Source: Bacteroidota bacterium
GTDB taxonomy: Bacteria; Bacteroidota; Bacteroidia; M30B66
Direction of reading: 5' to 3'
Assembly: GCA_027490225.1 (NCBI GenBank)
Contig: JAIXYK010000024.1
Location: forward strand, 1-50,839
DNA: 50,839 nt
In this document: positions 26,168-35,194 of the stretch, piece by piece
How positions within the stretch are numbered: the first letter of the stretch is position 1
Layout of the letters: every line of letters starts with the position of its first letter
Made by a program: the position numbers and the translations under genes
The notes under the pieces: model-generated
What the model was told of the DNA's origin: nothing
Seen by the model: only the letters and a program-made list of their open reading frames with translations
Database searches by the model: none

Positions 26168-26197
26168 AAAGCTGTCTGCATAAGGCGGCTTTTTTTA
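26168..26197 (+). terminator. Rho-independent terminator after the small T9SS gene
   Basis: aaagctgtc pairs with ggcggcttt (with G-T wobbles) around tgcataa, followed by a run of seven T. Confidence 0.75.
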
Positions 26198-26275
26198 TTA
26201 AATATAGATTCTGTTTTTTCTAACTGCTTAAGAAACATTCTATAAAACCAATGCTATACATTTATTAAAACGTAA

Positions 26276-26307
26276 AAAAGCGCAGCTTAATAAAAAACTG
26301 CGCTTTT
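26276..26307. terminator. Orphan hairpin with terminator-like form
   Basis: aaaagcgcag (26276-26285) and ctgcgctttt (26298-26307) pair perfectly over 10 bp. A T tract follows only on the minus strand, but no minus-strand gene precedes it. Confidence 0.6.
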
Positions 26308-26630
26308 CAGTGATGCAAAACAAATTTACTCTTTTCAAAAAAAGAGGCGTATGTACCTTAAAGTAAAGACTGCCCTTTTCTTAAAATCAGTCAGTCTGTT
26401 TAAAATGGTTTTCATATTTTAATTTCCCGATTTATTGATTGTGATGTTACAGTTTAATTAACGACTTAGCTTAGTGATTGTTGCGTACATTGTTAATTAA
26501 TTCTTACATCTAAGTTAAGCGAAGATGAATTTCATAGTAAGCGATTACAATTTACTTAGTAACAATGCATTTGTGAATATTAACGGTATTTTAAGTAGCT
26601 TATAAACAGTTAGATTTCATGTTAATACGC

Positions 26631-26638
26631 TACATTTG
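26631..26638 (+). promoter_or_regulatory. -7 element upstream of gatB
   Basis: TACATTTG matches TAnnTTTG exactly and lies 19 bp before ATG 26658. It falls after the in-frame ATG at 26619, which argues for the later start. No clear -33 element is seen. Confidence 0.5.
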
Positions 26639-26657
26639 CCCTGTTTTAATTCCAAAA

Positions 26658-28106
26658 ATGTTTCAAAACAATTATCAAATTACTATTGGTTTAGAAGTCC
26701 ACATTCAATTAAAAACCGAAAGTAAAATTTTTAGCAGCGAGTCTACAAAGTTTGGTGAGGCTCCTAATACACAAGTTGGAATTGTTAGTGCAGGACTGCC
26801 TGGCACACTGCCAAAACTGAATAAAAATGTAGTGTATCATGCTGTAAAACTTGGATTAGCTTGCCATTCAAAAATTACATTTCTAAATTATTTTGACCGT
26901 AAAAACTATTTCTATGCTGACCTTCCAAAAGGTTATCAAATAACACAAGATAGAACGCCGGTTTGTGTAGGAGGAAAAATAAAAATCGTATTAAAAAATG
27001 GTATTCATAAAGAAGTTCTTCTAAATAGAATCCATATTGAAGAAGATGCAGGAAAAAGTATTCACGACCAAGATGAAAATTTTTCCTTGGTTGATTTGAA
27101 TCGTGCTGGAGTGCCTTTATTAGAATTGGTAACTGAACCAACTTTGCAGTCGGCCGAAGAAACAGTTGCTTTTTTATCTGAATTAAGAAAATTGGTGCGG
27201 TATCTTGATATTTGTGATGCAAACATGGAAGAAGGCGCATTTCGTTGTGATGTAAATATTTCTATGAATAAATCTGGCGCCTCAGTATTGGGTAAAAAAG
27301 TAGAAATAAAAAACATGAATTCATTGCGAAACATTCAAAAGGCAATAGAATTTGAAACAACACGGCAAGCAGAATTGCTTGAAAATAACCAAGTAATAAC
27401 CCAAGAAACGCGTGGTTTTGATGTACAAACTGACCGTACCTTTTCTTTGAGAAAAAAGGAATTAGCCAATGATTACCGTTATTTCCCAGAACCAGATTTG
27501 GCACCATTTGAAATAAGTTCAGAATTTATTGAAACAATAAAAGGCAAAATGCCTGAATTACCTTGGGAAAAACTTGAAAGGTACCAAACTCAATATGGAA
27601 TATCAAAATATGATGCTCAAGTGCTTTCAGAGGAAAAAGCAATTGCAGATTATTTTGAAACAATTTGTTTGCATTGCAGCAATTTTAAATCTGCAGCTAA
27701 CTGGATGATGGGAAGTATTAAAAACTATTTAAATGAAACAGGAATTGACATACTTCAATTCCCTATTTCATCGTTTAAAATTGCAGAACTAATTGCCAGC
27801 GTAGATAATGGTCACATAAGTAATACAATTGCGACTCAAAAAATCTTCCCAATTTTAATCGAAAACCCTTCGGCGTTAGTTTTTGAATTGGCACAAAAAA
27901 ATGATTTATTACAAGAAAATGATACTTCACAAATGGAAAATTGGGTTACTTTAGCAATTCAACAATGTCCTGATAAAGTAATAGAATATAAAAAAGGTAA
28001 AAAGGGCTTAATTGGTTTATTTATGGGCGAAGTGATGAAAATTTCCCAAGGTAAAGCCGACCCTAAAATTTCAAATGAACTACTCAATAAAGCACTCAAC
28101 AATTAA
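26658..28106 (+). CDS. gatB: Aspartyl/glutamyl-tRNA(Asn/Gln) amidotransferase subunit B
   Basis: A 482-residue GatB, the tRNA-binding subunit that activates Glu-tRNA(Gln) or Asp-tRNA(Asn) for amidation. ITIGLEVHIQL is the signature start. SAGLPGTLPKLN, DRKNYFYADLPKGYQITQ, EEDAGKS and VDLNRAGVPLLELVTEP mark the kinase-like catalytic domain, and a helical plus YqeY-like tail occupies the last 150 residues. The start at 26658 places the family motif near the N-terminus. gatA and gatC are not in the window. A 4-bp gap leads to the TlpA gene. Confidence 0.95.
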   Translation: MFQNNYQITIGLEVHIQLKTESKIFSSESTKFGEAPNTQVGIVSAGLPGTLPKLNKNVVYHAVKLGLACHSKITFLNYFDRKNYFYADLPKGYQITQDRTPVCVGGKIKIVLKNGIHKEVLLNRIHIEEDAGKSIHDQDENFSLVDLNRAGVPLLELVTEPTLQSAEETVAFLSELRKLVRYLDICDANMEEGAFRCDVNISMNKSGASVLGKKVEIKNMNSLRNIQKAIEFETTRQAELLENNQVITQETRGFDVQTDRTFSLRKKELANDYRYFPEPDLAPFEISSEFIETIKGKMPELPWEKLERYQTQYGISKYDAQVLSEEKAIADYFETICLHCSNFKSAANWMMGSIKNYLNETGIDILQFPISSFKIAELIASVDNGHISNTIATQKIFPILIENPSALVFELAQKNDLLQENDTSQMENWVTLAIQQCPDKVIEYKKGKKGLIGLFMGEVMKISQGKADPKISNELLNKALNN

Positions 28107-28110
28107 AATT

Positions 28111-29217
28111 ATGAAAAGATTATTTTTCGCTTTTACATGCGTATTACTAACAATTGCTGCATGTGGAGAAAACAATGGCTCATTCCAGTTAAAAGGAAAA
28201 GTAGACAAACACACAAAAGCTTGGTTATACTTAGAACAAATTCAAGGCAATGCAATTGTTCCTGTTGATTCAGTTAAAACAGGAGATGATGGCTCGTTTT
28301 CATTTGACAAAAAGGTGTCTGTTAAAGATTTTTACCGCCTTCGCGTTACAGAAAACAATGTAGTTTTTATTGTTTTGGATCCATTAGAACAGGTTACTTA
28401 TAATAATCCAAACATTTATCTCCAACAAGATTACACTTTGGATGGCAGTGAAGAAGGCAAACTTGTGCTTGAAATTAAAGCTATTAAAAAAAGTATTGAT
28501 ACGCATCGTGATTCTTTAATGGCTATCATGAATAGCACTCCCAATGACAAAAAAGAGGCTTTACAAAAAGAACTTGAGGTTTCTTATAACAATTATGTTC
28601 AAGGTGTTTTAAACAAATTTAGAATAATTATAAAAGAGAAAAGCAATACTCTTGCTGCAATAACTGCAGCCGAAATGTTAGACCCTGACCAGGATTTTAA
28701 AGCACACGAGTTCATGGCAAATGGATTGAAAAAAAATAATCCAAATTCTGGTTTTGCGAAATCTTTTATTGCACGCGTAGATCAAGCTAAAGCTACTGCA
28801 ATAGGGCAAGTTGCTCCCGAAATTAATTTACCAAATCCAGAGGGTAAAAACATTGCACTTTCTTCTTTAAAAGGCAAAATAGTGGTTATAGACTTTTGGG
28901 CTTCATGGTGTGGTCCATGCAGAAAAGAGAATCCTAATGTGGTAAAAATGTACAATGCCAACAAAGACAAAGGATTTGAAATTTACAGTGTATCATTAGA
29001 TAAAGATAAAAAGGGATGGGAACAAGCAATTTTAAAAGACGGACTTATTTGGCCTAGTCATGTGAGCGATTTAGGATATTGGAGTTCTTCTGTTGTAAAA
29101 CAATACGGCTTCTCTGGAATTCCTTTTACCGTTTTATTAGACAGAGAAGGAAAAATTGTTGCCAAAGGCCTTCGCGGACCTGAGTTAGAAGCTGCAGTTG
29201 AAAAATTATTGAATTAA
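28111..29217 (+). CDS. TlpA-like thiol-disulfide oxidoreductase lipoprotein with a DUF4369-type N-terminal domain
   Basis: A 368-residue lipoprotein with the lipobox before Cys18 (TIAAC). A DUF4369-like beta domain (about 24-115: FQLKGKVDKHTKAWLYLEQI) and a helical linker are followed by a TlpA/AhpC thioredoxin domain (about 230-368). Its redox motif WCGPC has Cys267 and Cys270, and the cis-Pro lies in SGIPFTVLLD. The protein probably reduces or rearranges disulfides in the periplasm or at the outer membrane. An upstream in-frame ATG inside gatB is rejected because the signal peptide starts at 28111. Confidence 0.88.
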   Translation: MKRLFFAFTCVLLTIAACGENNGSFQLKGKVDKHTKAWLYLEQIQGNAIVPVDSVKTGDDGSFSFDKKVSVKDFYRLRVTENNVVFIVLDPLEQVTYNNPNIYLQQDYTLDGSEEGKLVLEIKAIKKSIDTHRDSLMAIMNSTPNDKKEALQKELEVSYNNYVQGVLNKFRIIIKEKSNTLAAITAAEMLDPDQDFKAHEFMANGLKKNNPNSGFAKSFIARVDQAKATAIGQVAPEINLPNPEGKNIALSSLKGKIVVIDFWASWCGPCRKENPNVVKMYNANKDKGFEIYSVSLDKDKKGWEQAILKDGLIWPSHVSDLGYWSSSVVKQYGFSGIPFTVLLDREGKIVAKGLRGPELEAAVEKLLN

Positions 29218-29218
29218 A

Positions 29219-32218
29219 ATGGTTAGAATTTGTATTCTCGCTTTTTGTATTTTCATTCAACTGAACACTCATGCGCAACAGTATTTTCAGCAAGAAGTTA
29301 ACTATACGATTGCTGTAAAACTCGATGATGAAAATCATTTTTTACATGGGCAAGAAAAATTAATTTACCACAATAATTCGCCCGTAACACTTACAGAAAT
29401 TTACTTTCATTTGTGGCCCAATGCATACAAAAATAATGAAACAGCATTTGCCAAAGCTGAGTTAAAACATGGTAATAAAAAGTTTTATTGGGCCAGTGAA
29501 GTAGAACGTGGTTACATTGATAGCATTGACTTTTCAATAGATGGAAAAAAAGCACTTTTTACAATAAATGATACCTTCATTGACATTGGTTTATTAAAGT
29601 TAAATGAGCCTTTGTTACCAGGAAAATCAATTGAAATTGAAACTCCATTCCGAGTAAAAATTCCATCCAGCGATTTTTCCAGATTAGGCCACACAAAACA
29701 ACAATACCAAGTTTGTCAATGGTATCCGAAACCTGCAGTTTTTGACCAAAAAGGCTGGCACCCAATTCCTTACTTAAATATGGGCGAATTCTATTCTGAA
29801 TTTGGCTCATTTGATGTGAGCATTACTGTTCCTAAAAACTATGCAGTTGCTGCTTCAGGTGATTTGGTTTCCTCAAAAGGTGACCTAAATACTGATGATA
29901 TTGAACAAGCATTTATCAAAGAACGAATTGCATATACCGAACAATACCTTAAAGGAACTCCCGAGCAAAAAGATACATTTCCAGAAAGTAGTTCAGCATT
30001 TAAAACAGTAAGATACAAACTAGATAATGTGCACGATTTTGCCTGGTTTGCCGATAAAAGATACCTAATTAAACAAAGTGAAGTTAAAATACCAAACGGT
30101 AGAATTGTTAAAACCTTTGCATACTTTAATAAGAAAGACGCTAAGTACTGGAAAAATGCTACGAATTATGTGAATGATGCTGTATTTGGCTATTCTAAAT
30201 GGTTGGGCGATTATCCTTATGGGGTTTGTACAGCTGTTGATGGAGCACTTTCTGCTGGCGCCGGAATGGAATATCCGACAATTACTGTTGTTGCAGCATC
30301 TAGGGACACAACAGGTTTAGACGAAGTAATTGCGCATGAAGTAGGGCATAATTGGTTCTACGGCATTTTAGCCAGCAACGAGCGCGATTATGCTTGGATG
30401 GACGAAGGCTCCAACTCGTTTTACGAGAGCAGATATATGAAAGAAAAATATGTAGGCTTTAATTTAATCGGTTCTAATTTACCGAAATTTTTAGCCCGCA
30501 TGGTGCACTTAAAAGATGCCGCACCCAACGATTTAAATAATATTGCTTATTCATTTACGGCGCGACGAAATACCGATCAGCCTTTAAATTTAACATCTTC
30601 TAAATATTCTGACTTTAATTATGGTGTAGGAGTTTACACCAAAACTTCAAATATTTACCAGTATTTAGAAGCCTGGATGGGCAGAGAAAAGTTTGATAAA
30701 ATGATGCAGGCATATTATCAAAACTGGAAATTTAAACATCCTCAACCCGAAGATTTTCAAAAACATGTAGAAGATTTTAATGGTCGAAAATTACCTTGGT
30801 TGTTCAATGATTTACTGGCAAGTAGAAATAGAATTGATTATACCATAAAAAATGTATCTAAACCTGGAGTTGCTTCTTTTGTAAAAGTGCACAACCGCGG
30901 AGGAGTAGAAAGCCCTGTAAGTGTTACAGGCATAAAAAAAGATTCTACGCTCACCATTTGGTACGATGGTTTTAAAGGAACCCAAAAACTGAGTTTCCCT
31001 GTAGGTTATTTTGATAAATATTCGGTGAATTACACCGGTAATATTTTAGACATTAATTCAAAAAACGATATTCAAAAAACTGGATTTTTAGGAAAGTTTA
31101 GAAAGCCCGTAGTTAAGTTATTTACAGGTTTTGAAAATGGAAGAACCAATCAATTATTTGTTGTTCCTGCCATTGGTTATAACGTTTACAATTGCTGGAT
31201 GCCAGGTTTAGTCTTGCATAATATTTCACCCCTAAGAAAGAAAATAGAATATACTATTACGCCTTTGTACGGCACCAAAAACAAGGAATTAGCAGGGAAT
31301 TTCCAAATAGATTATTTCATAAGACCAGTAAAAAGCATTTTTAGAAGTGTAGAATTTTGGGTGTCGGGAGAGCAATTTGCTACCGCTTTTTTATCTAAAC
31401 AACAACGCATCGTTATTGGAAATAAATACCAAATAATGCACGATGAAACGAGTGAAAAAAGAAAGTCTGATTTTATTTTACGTTATATTCACTTGAATAA
31501 CAGTGTATTTTCAGAAGTAAACAAAACAGTAAATACTCAATATTTAGAAACTGCTTATATTTACAGTAACCTGCGTGCAATAAATCCTTTCAGCGCCAAA
31601 TTAAACTTACAGCAAGGTTTTGATGCGAGCAATGCAGCACAATTTTCTAAGTTAAGTTTCACCTTTAATTATCGACTTACCTATAAAGGAAGAAACAAAG
31701 GGCTAGATGTTAGACTTTTTGCAGGAACATTTTTGCAAGCTCCTAATGCCAATTTCAGCCAAGATGTTCGTTTCCGTTTAAGTGGCCAAAACGGTACACA
31801 AGATTATATTTTCGAAGATATATTTCTAGGAAGAAATGAATTTTCGGGCGTATTTGCCCGTCAATTTACAGAAACAGATGGTGCATTTAAAGTATTCACC
31901 AACCGAGGGCAAACCACCAATTACCTTACTACGCTCAATTTAAAATCATCTTTGCCTGGTAAAATACCAGTTAAATTGTATGCAGATTTAGGTTATTATA
32001 AAAATGCAGAAACAGATAACGACAAACTCAATTACAATGCGGGCGCTGTAGTATCTGTTGCTAATAACTTTCTAGAAGTTTATTTGCCATTTATTATTTC
32101 AAAACAAATAAAGAAAACGCTAGAATTAAATAATGTTAATTTTGGAGAACGCTTTCGTTTTACATTAAACATTAAATTGCTGAATCCCGTGAAATTAATC
32201 AGAACATTTTCTATTTAA
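29219..32218 (+). CDS. M1-family metallopeptidase, secreted
   Basis: A 999-residue protein with a signal peptide (end near THAQ, residue 20). An N-terminal beta domain resembles M1 aminopeptidases. The zinc site is complete: HEVGH at 373-377 and the third ligand Glu396, at exactly the 18-residue spacing of HExxH-x18-E. The gluzincin core is followed by about 450 residues of beta-rich sequence without a T9SS sorting domain; the C-terminal part (YFIRPVKSIFRSVEFWVSG onward) looks like barrel strands, so outer-membrane association is possible. The start lies 1 bp after the TlpA stop and the end overlaps lpxH by one base. The substrate is unknown. Confidence 0.87.
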   Translation: MVRICILAFCIFIQLNTHAQQYFQQEVNYTIAVKLDDENHFLHGQEKLIYHNNSPVTLTEIYFHLWPNAYKNNETAFAKAELKHGNKKFYWASEVERGYIDSIDFSIDGKKALFTINDTFIDIGLLKLNEPLLPGKSIEIETPFRVKIPSSDFSRLGHTKQQYQVCQWYPKPAVFDQKGWHPIPYLNMGEFYSEFGSFDVSITVPKNYAVAASGDLVSSKGDLNTDDIEQAFIKERIAYTEQYLKGTPEQKDTFPESSSAFKTVRYKLDNVHDFAWFADKRYLIKQSEVKIPNGRIVKTFAYFNKKDAKYWKNATNYVNDAVFGYSKWLGDYPYGVCTAVDGALSAGAGMEYPTITVVAASRDTTGLDEVIAHEVGHNWFYGILASNERDYAWMDEGSNSFYESRYMKEKYVGFNLIGSNLPKFLARMVHLKDAAPNDLNNIAYSFTARRNTDQPLNLTSSKYSDFNYGVGVYTKTSNIYQYLEAWMGREKFDKMMQAYYQNWKFKHPQPEDFQKHVEDFNGRKLPWLFNDLLASRNRIDYTIKNVSKPGVASFVKVHNRGGVESPVSVTGIKKDSTLTIWYDGFKGTQKLSFPVGYFDKYSVNYTGNILDINSKNDIQKTGFLGKFRKPVVKLFTGFENGRTNQLFVVPAIGYNVYNCWMPGLVLHNISPLRKKIEYTITPLYGTKNKELAGNFQIDYFIRPVKSIFRSVEFWVSGEQFATAFLSKQQRIVIGNKYQIMHDETSEKRKSDFILRYIHLNNSVFSEVNKTVNTQYLETAYIYSNLRAINPFSAKLNLQQGFDASNAAQFSKLSFTFNYRLTYKGRNKGLDVRLFAGTFLQAPNANFSQDVRFRLSGQNGTQDYIFEDIFLGRNEFSGVFARQFTETDGAFKVFTNRGQTTNYLTTLNLKSSLPGKIPVKLYADLGYYKNAETDNDKLNYNAGAVVSVANNFLEVYLPFIISKQIKKTLELNNVNFGERFRFTLNIKLLNPVKLIRTFSI

Positions 32219-32985
32219 TGAGTACCGGAAAAAACATTTATTTCGCCAGCGATTTCCATTTAGGCATTCCCAGTTATGAAAAAAGCCTTGCCCGTGAAAA
32301 GAAGATTATTCGCTGGTTAGAAAGCATAGAAAACGATGCAGCAATTATTTACTTGGTGGGCGATGTGTTCGATTTTTGGTTCGAATACAAGCATGTAGTT
32401 CCCAAAAATTATGTTCGCCTTTTGGGCAAACTTGCAGCACTTACAGACAAAGGCATTCAGGTAGAATTTTTCACCGGAAATCACGATATGTGGGCCTTCG
32501 ATTACCTTACCAAAGAGTTGAATATTCCCGTGCATCGCGCACCCATTATTCGCGCACATCAAGGTAAACAACTCATGATTGGGCATGGCGATGGTTTAGG
32601 CCCCGGTGACTATGGCTACAAATTCATTAAAAAAGTATTCGCCAATAAATTCTGCCAATGGTTATTTGCGCGCATTCACCCAAATTTCGGTATCGGCATG
32701 GCTAATTTTTGGTCACGAAAAAGCCGGGCACAAAATCCCGAAAAAGAGGTTTTCACCAGCGAACAAAACGAATGGCTCCTCACCTACTCCCGCGAACAAA
32801 TTATATTGCATCCCGAACTCGATTATTTCATCTTTGGTCATAGACATTTACCATTGAATTTACCGGTAAATAACAAGGCAAACTATATCAATTTAGGCGA
32901 TTGGTTTAACTGGTGTTCGTACGCAAAACTATGCGATGGAAAAATTACTTTAGAATATTTCGAACAAGAAAATCCCGACAAATAA
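32218..32985 (+). CDS. lpxH: UDP-2,3-diacylglucosamine diphosphatase (LpxH-like)
   Basis: A 255-residue calcineurin-like phosphoesterase. Metal ligands lie in SDFHLG (Asp12, His14), GDVFDFW (Asp49), GNHD (88-90), IGHGDG (His123) and GHRHLP near the C-terminus. This set, with the conserved Arg/Lys-rich middle, matches LpxH, which hydrolyses UDP-2,3-diacylglucosamine to lipid X in lipid A synthesis. A paralogue with another phosphate ester substrate cannot be excluded. TAATG overlaps the M1 gene by one base, so translation is probably coupled. Confidence 0.85.
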   Translation: MSTGKNIYFASDFHLGIPSYEKSLAREKKIIRWLESIENDAAIIYLVGDVFDFWFEYKHVVPKNYVRLLGKLAALTDKGIQVEFFTGNHDMWAFDYLTKELNIPVHRAPIIRAHQGKQLMIGHGDGLGPGDYGYKFIKKVFANKFCQWLFARIHPNFGIGMANFWSRKSRAQNPEKEVFTSEQNEWLLTYSREQIILHPELDYFIFGHRHLPLNLPVNNKANYINLGDWFNWCSYAKLCDGKITLEYFEQENPDK

Positions 32986-33005
32986 ATACATTTTTTATTT
33001 TAGTT

Positions 33006-33118
33006 TTTGGGCACTCCCCGCGTTTACATTCATTTTCAAAATATACATTTTGGGCGGGTCGCGTTTTCGCCCATACTGCCTTCGTTCCTCAGGCGGTATT
33101 TGGCTCAACCGCTAGTGC
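33006..33118 (+). repeat. Structured intergenic repeat, copy 3 (divergent)
   Basis: It starts tttgggcactcc, continues with gggtcgcgttttcgccc, the hairpin ATAC-T-GCC...GGC-G-GTAT and the tail tggctcaaccgctagtgc. Several stem positions differ from copies 1 and 2 on both sides of the pair, so pairing is kept. It lies 20 bp after lpxH in a 343-bp gap that otherwise holds only the abcF promoter. Confidence 0.78.
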
Positions 33119-33275
33119 TAAATAAATTTAAAATTTAGCAAGCATAGGATTTTGCAACACAGATTATAAAAATTAAACTGAGAAAGAGCGAGCTGATTAC
33201 AAACTTCACCCAATAAAAGCAATCAGCATTCAATTCAAAAAAGAAACAACATTCTTGAATTCTTTAACTAATGCT

Positions 33276-33310
33276 TTTGATAAATGCTTAAGTTATAATT
33301 CCTACTTTTG
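33276..33310 (+). promoter_or_regulatory. Candidate promoter of the ABC-F gene
   Basis: TTTG (33276-33279), a 23-bp spacer, then TACTTTTG (33303-33310), an exact -7 match, 18 bp before ATG 33329. The spacer is at the long end of the usual range. A TTG start at 33308 would lie inside the -7 element and is rejected. Confidence 0.6.
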
Positions 33311-33328
33311 CCGCCCAATTGCACAATT

Positions 33329-34966
33329 ATGATTACAGTAGACAACCTTGCCGTAGAATATAGCGGTAAAACCTTATTTAGCGGAATATCCTTTGCCATT
33401 AACCCAACCGACAAAATTGCATTGATGGGAAAAAATGGGGCTGGAAAGTCTACCATCATGAAAATAATTGCGGGTGAAGAAAAAGCAAGTCATGGTTCTG
33501 TGCGTGCGCCCAAAGAAGCTGTAATTGCTTATTTGCCGCAACATTTGTTGACCGAAGACAATGCTACCGTGTTTGAAGAAGCAGCCAAAGCATTTAAGCA
33601 AGTCTTTGATATGCGGAATGAAATGGAAAGCCTTAATAAAGAGCTTGAAACGCGCACCGATTACGATAGTAAAGAATACATGAACATTATTGAGCGGGTT
33701 TCTGATTTATCTGAAAAATACTATGCGCTCGAAGAAGTAAATTATGATGCAGAAGTAGAGAAAGCGCTGAAAGGCTTAGGATTCAACCAAGAAGATTTGT
33801 ACAGACCAACAAGTGAATTCAGCGGTGGTTGGCGCATGCGCATTGAATTGGCAAAAATTCTACTTCAAAAGCCTGATTTAATTTTACTGGATGAGCCCAC
33901 CAACCATATTGATATAGAATCTGTAATGTGGCTGGAAGATTTCTTAGTGAATAAAGCCAATGCGGTGTTGGTAATTTCTCACGATAAGGCGTTTATCGAT
34001 AACATTACCAACCGAACCATAGAAATTACAATGGGTAAAATGTATGATTACAAAGCCAATTATTCGCATTACCTGCAATTGCGTGAAGAACGCCGTTCTC
34101 ACCAGTTGAAAGCATGGCAAGAACAGCAGAGAGAAATAGCCGATTTAGTTGGTTTCATAGAACGTTTCAGAGGAACATATTCTAAAACTAATCAGGTGAA
34201 TTCGAGGGAACGTATGTTGGAGAAAATAGTTCCTATAGAAATTGATGAAATAGATACATCAGCTTTGCGTCTGCGCTTCCCGCCAGCTCCTCGTTCTGGA
34301 GAGCATCCTATTACTGTGCGTGAGGTTTCTAAAAAATATGGTGAACATGTTGTTTTTCACCAAGCAAACATGTCAATTGTTAGGGGCGAGAAGGTAGCTT
34401 TTGTTGGCCGAAACGGTGAAGGAAAATCGACCATGATAAAAGCGATTTTAGGAGAGACTGACGTGGAGGGAAGCGTTGCACTTGGGCACAATGTTAAGGT
34501 AGGCTATTTTGCACAAAATCAGGCAGCGTTGCTGGATGCTGATTTAACAGTTTTTGAAACGGTTGACCAGGTGGCAGTTGGCGACATTCGTACGCAAATT
34601 AAAAATATGCTGGGCAGGTTTATGTTTAGCGGCGACGATATTAATAAAAAAGTAAGTGTACTTTCTGGTGGTGAACGCACCCGTTTGGCAATGGTAAAGC
34701 TGCTTTTAGAACCTGTGAATTTGCTTATCCTTGATGAGCCTACCAATCACCTGGATTTGAAATCAAAAGATGTATTAAAAGAAGCGCTGCTTGATTTTGA
34801 AGGCACACTCATTTTAGTTTCTCACGACAGGGCTTTCTTGATGGGTTTGGCGCAAAAGGTATTCGAGTTTAAGGAAAAAAGAGTGATAGAGCATTTAGAA
34901 ACAATAGATGAATTTTTAGAGCGTAACAGGCTAAAAAGCATTGCTGAGTTGAATCTAAGTAAATAA
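33329..34966 (+). CDS. ABC-F family ATPase (ribosome-associated type)
   Basis: A 545-residue soluble protein with two ABC domains and no membrane segments. First domain: Walker A GKNGAGKST, signature FSGGWRMR and Walker B LILLDEPTNHID. Second domain: GRNGEGKST, LSGGERTR and LLILDEPTNHLD. A charged linker between them carries the P-site tRNA interaction region typical of ABC-F translation factors. The housekeeping EttA/YbiT/Uup-like group is likelier than antibiotic resistance, given the lack of any resistance context. Confidence 0.92.
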   Translation: MITVDNLAVEYSGKTLFSGISFAINPTDKIALMGKNGAGKSTIMKIIAGEEKASHGSVRAPKEAVIAYLPQHLLTEDNATVFEEAAKAFKQVFDMRNEMESLNKELETRTDYDSKEYMNIIERVSDLSEKYYALEEVNYDAEVEKALKGLGFNQEDLYRPTSEFSGGWRMRIELAKILLQKPDLILLDEPTNHIDIESVMWLEDFLVNKANAVLVISHDKAFIDNITNRTIEITMGKMYDYKANYSHYLQLREERRSHQLKAWQEQQREIADLVGFIERFRGTYSKTNQVNSRERMLEKIVPIEIDEIDTSALRLRFPPAPRSGEHPITVREVSKKYGEHVVFHQANMSIVRGEKVAFVGRNGEGKSTMIKAILGETDVEGSVALGHNVKVGYFAQNQAALLDADLTVFETVDQVAVGDIRTQIKNMLGRFMFSGDDINKKVSVLSGGERTRLAMVKLLLEPVNLLILDEPTNHLDLKSKDVLKEALLDFEGTLILVSHDRAFLMGLAQKVFEFKEKRVIEHLETIDEFLERNRLKSIAELNLSK

Positions 34967-34996
34967 GTAAAAGGTAAAAAATATTGCACATTTTAC

Positions 34997-35085
34997 CGGG
35001 GAAGCCACGCCCGCGATAGGAGCAAATTAGCTCCCATTTTGTTTTTCACAAAATGGGACTAATGCGGATAGCGCGAAAAGGCGCA
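34997..35085 (-). repeat. Structured intergenic repeat, copy 4 (inverted, longer stem)
   Basis: Read on the minus strand, the element has cgcgctatccgc, a central hairpin ATTAG-T-CCCATTTTGT-gaaaa-ACAAAATGGG-AG-CTAAT and the tail tttgctcctatcgcgggcg. Order and bulge position match the other copies, although the stem is extended. It lies about 30 bp after the ABC-F stop. Confidence 0.7.
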
Positions 35086-35167
35086 TAAAATAAAAGTTTA
35101 AATAAACTTACAGGCAAGCTTAGACTTAATATAACTATCGTTCTAGCGCTTGTTTACTTTAACTTTT

Positions 35168-35175
35168 TAACTTTG
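35168..35175 (+). promoter_or_regulatory. -7 element upstream of the delta-60 repeat gene
   Basis: TAACTTTG is an exact TAnnTTTG match 19 bp before the ATG. A TTG at 35150-35152 is close, but the spacer (15 bp) is short. Confidence 0.45.
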
Positions 35176-35194
35176 CTAGTAGAATTCTAATAAT

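Larger units (their letters stand above)
26145..26657. other. 513-bp non-coding region with two hairpins
   Basis: Apart from the two hairpins annotated separately, no gene is supported. The stretch 26308-26618 holds several small inverted and direct motifs (ttaattaa twice; acttag and ctaagt) but no clear RNA family. Confidence 0.4.

Noticed and set aside
32376-32857. Plus-strand frames inside lpxH
   Set aside because: The lpxH frame carries all metal-binding motifs; the others have no domain or signal.
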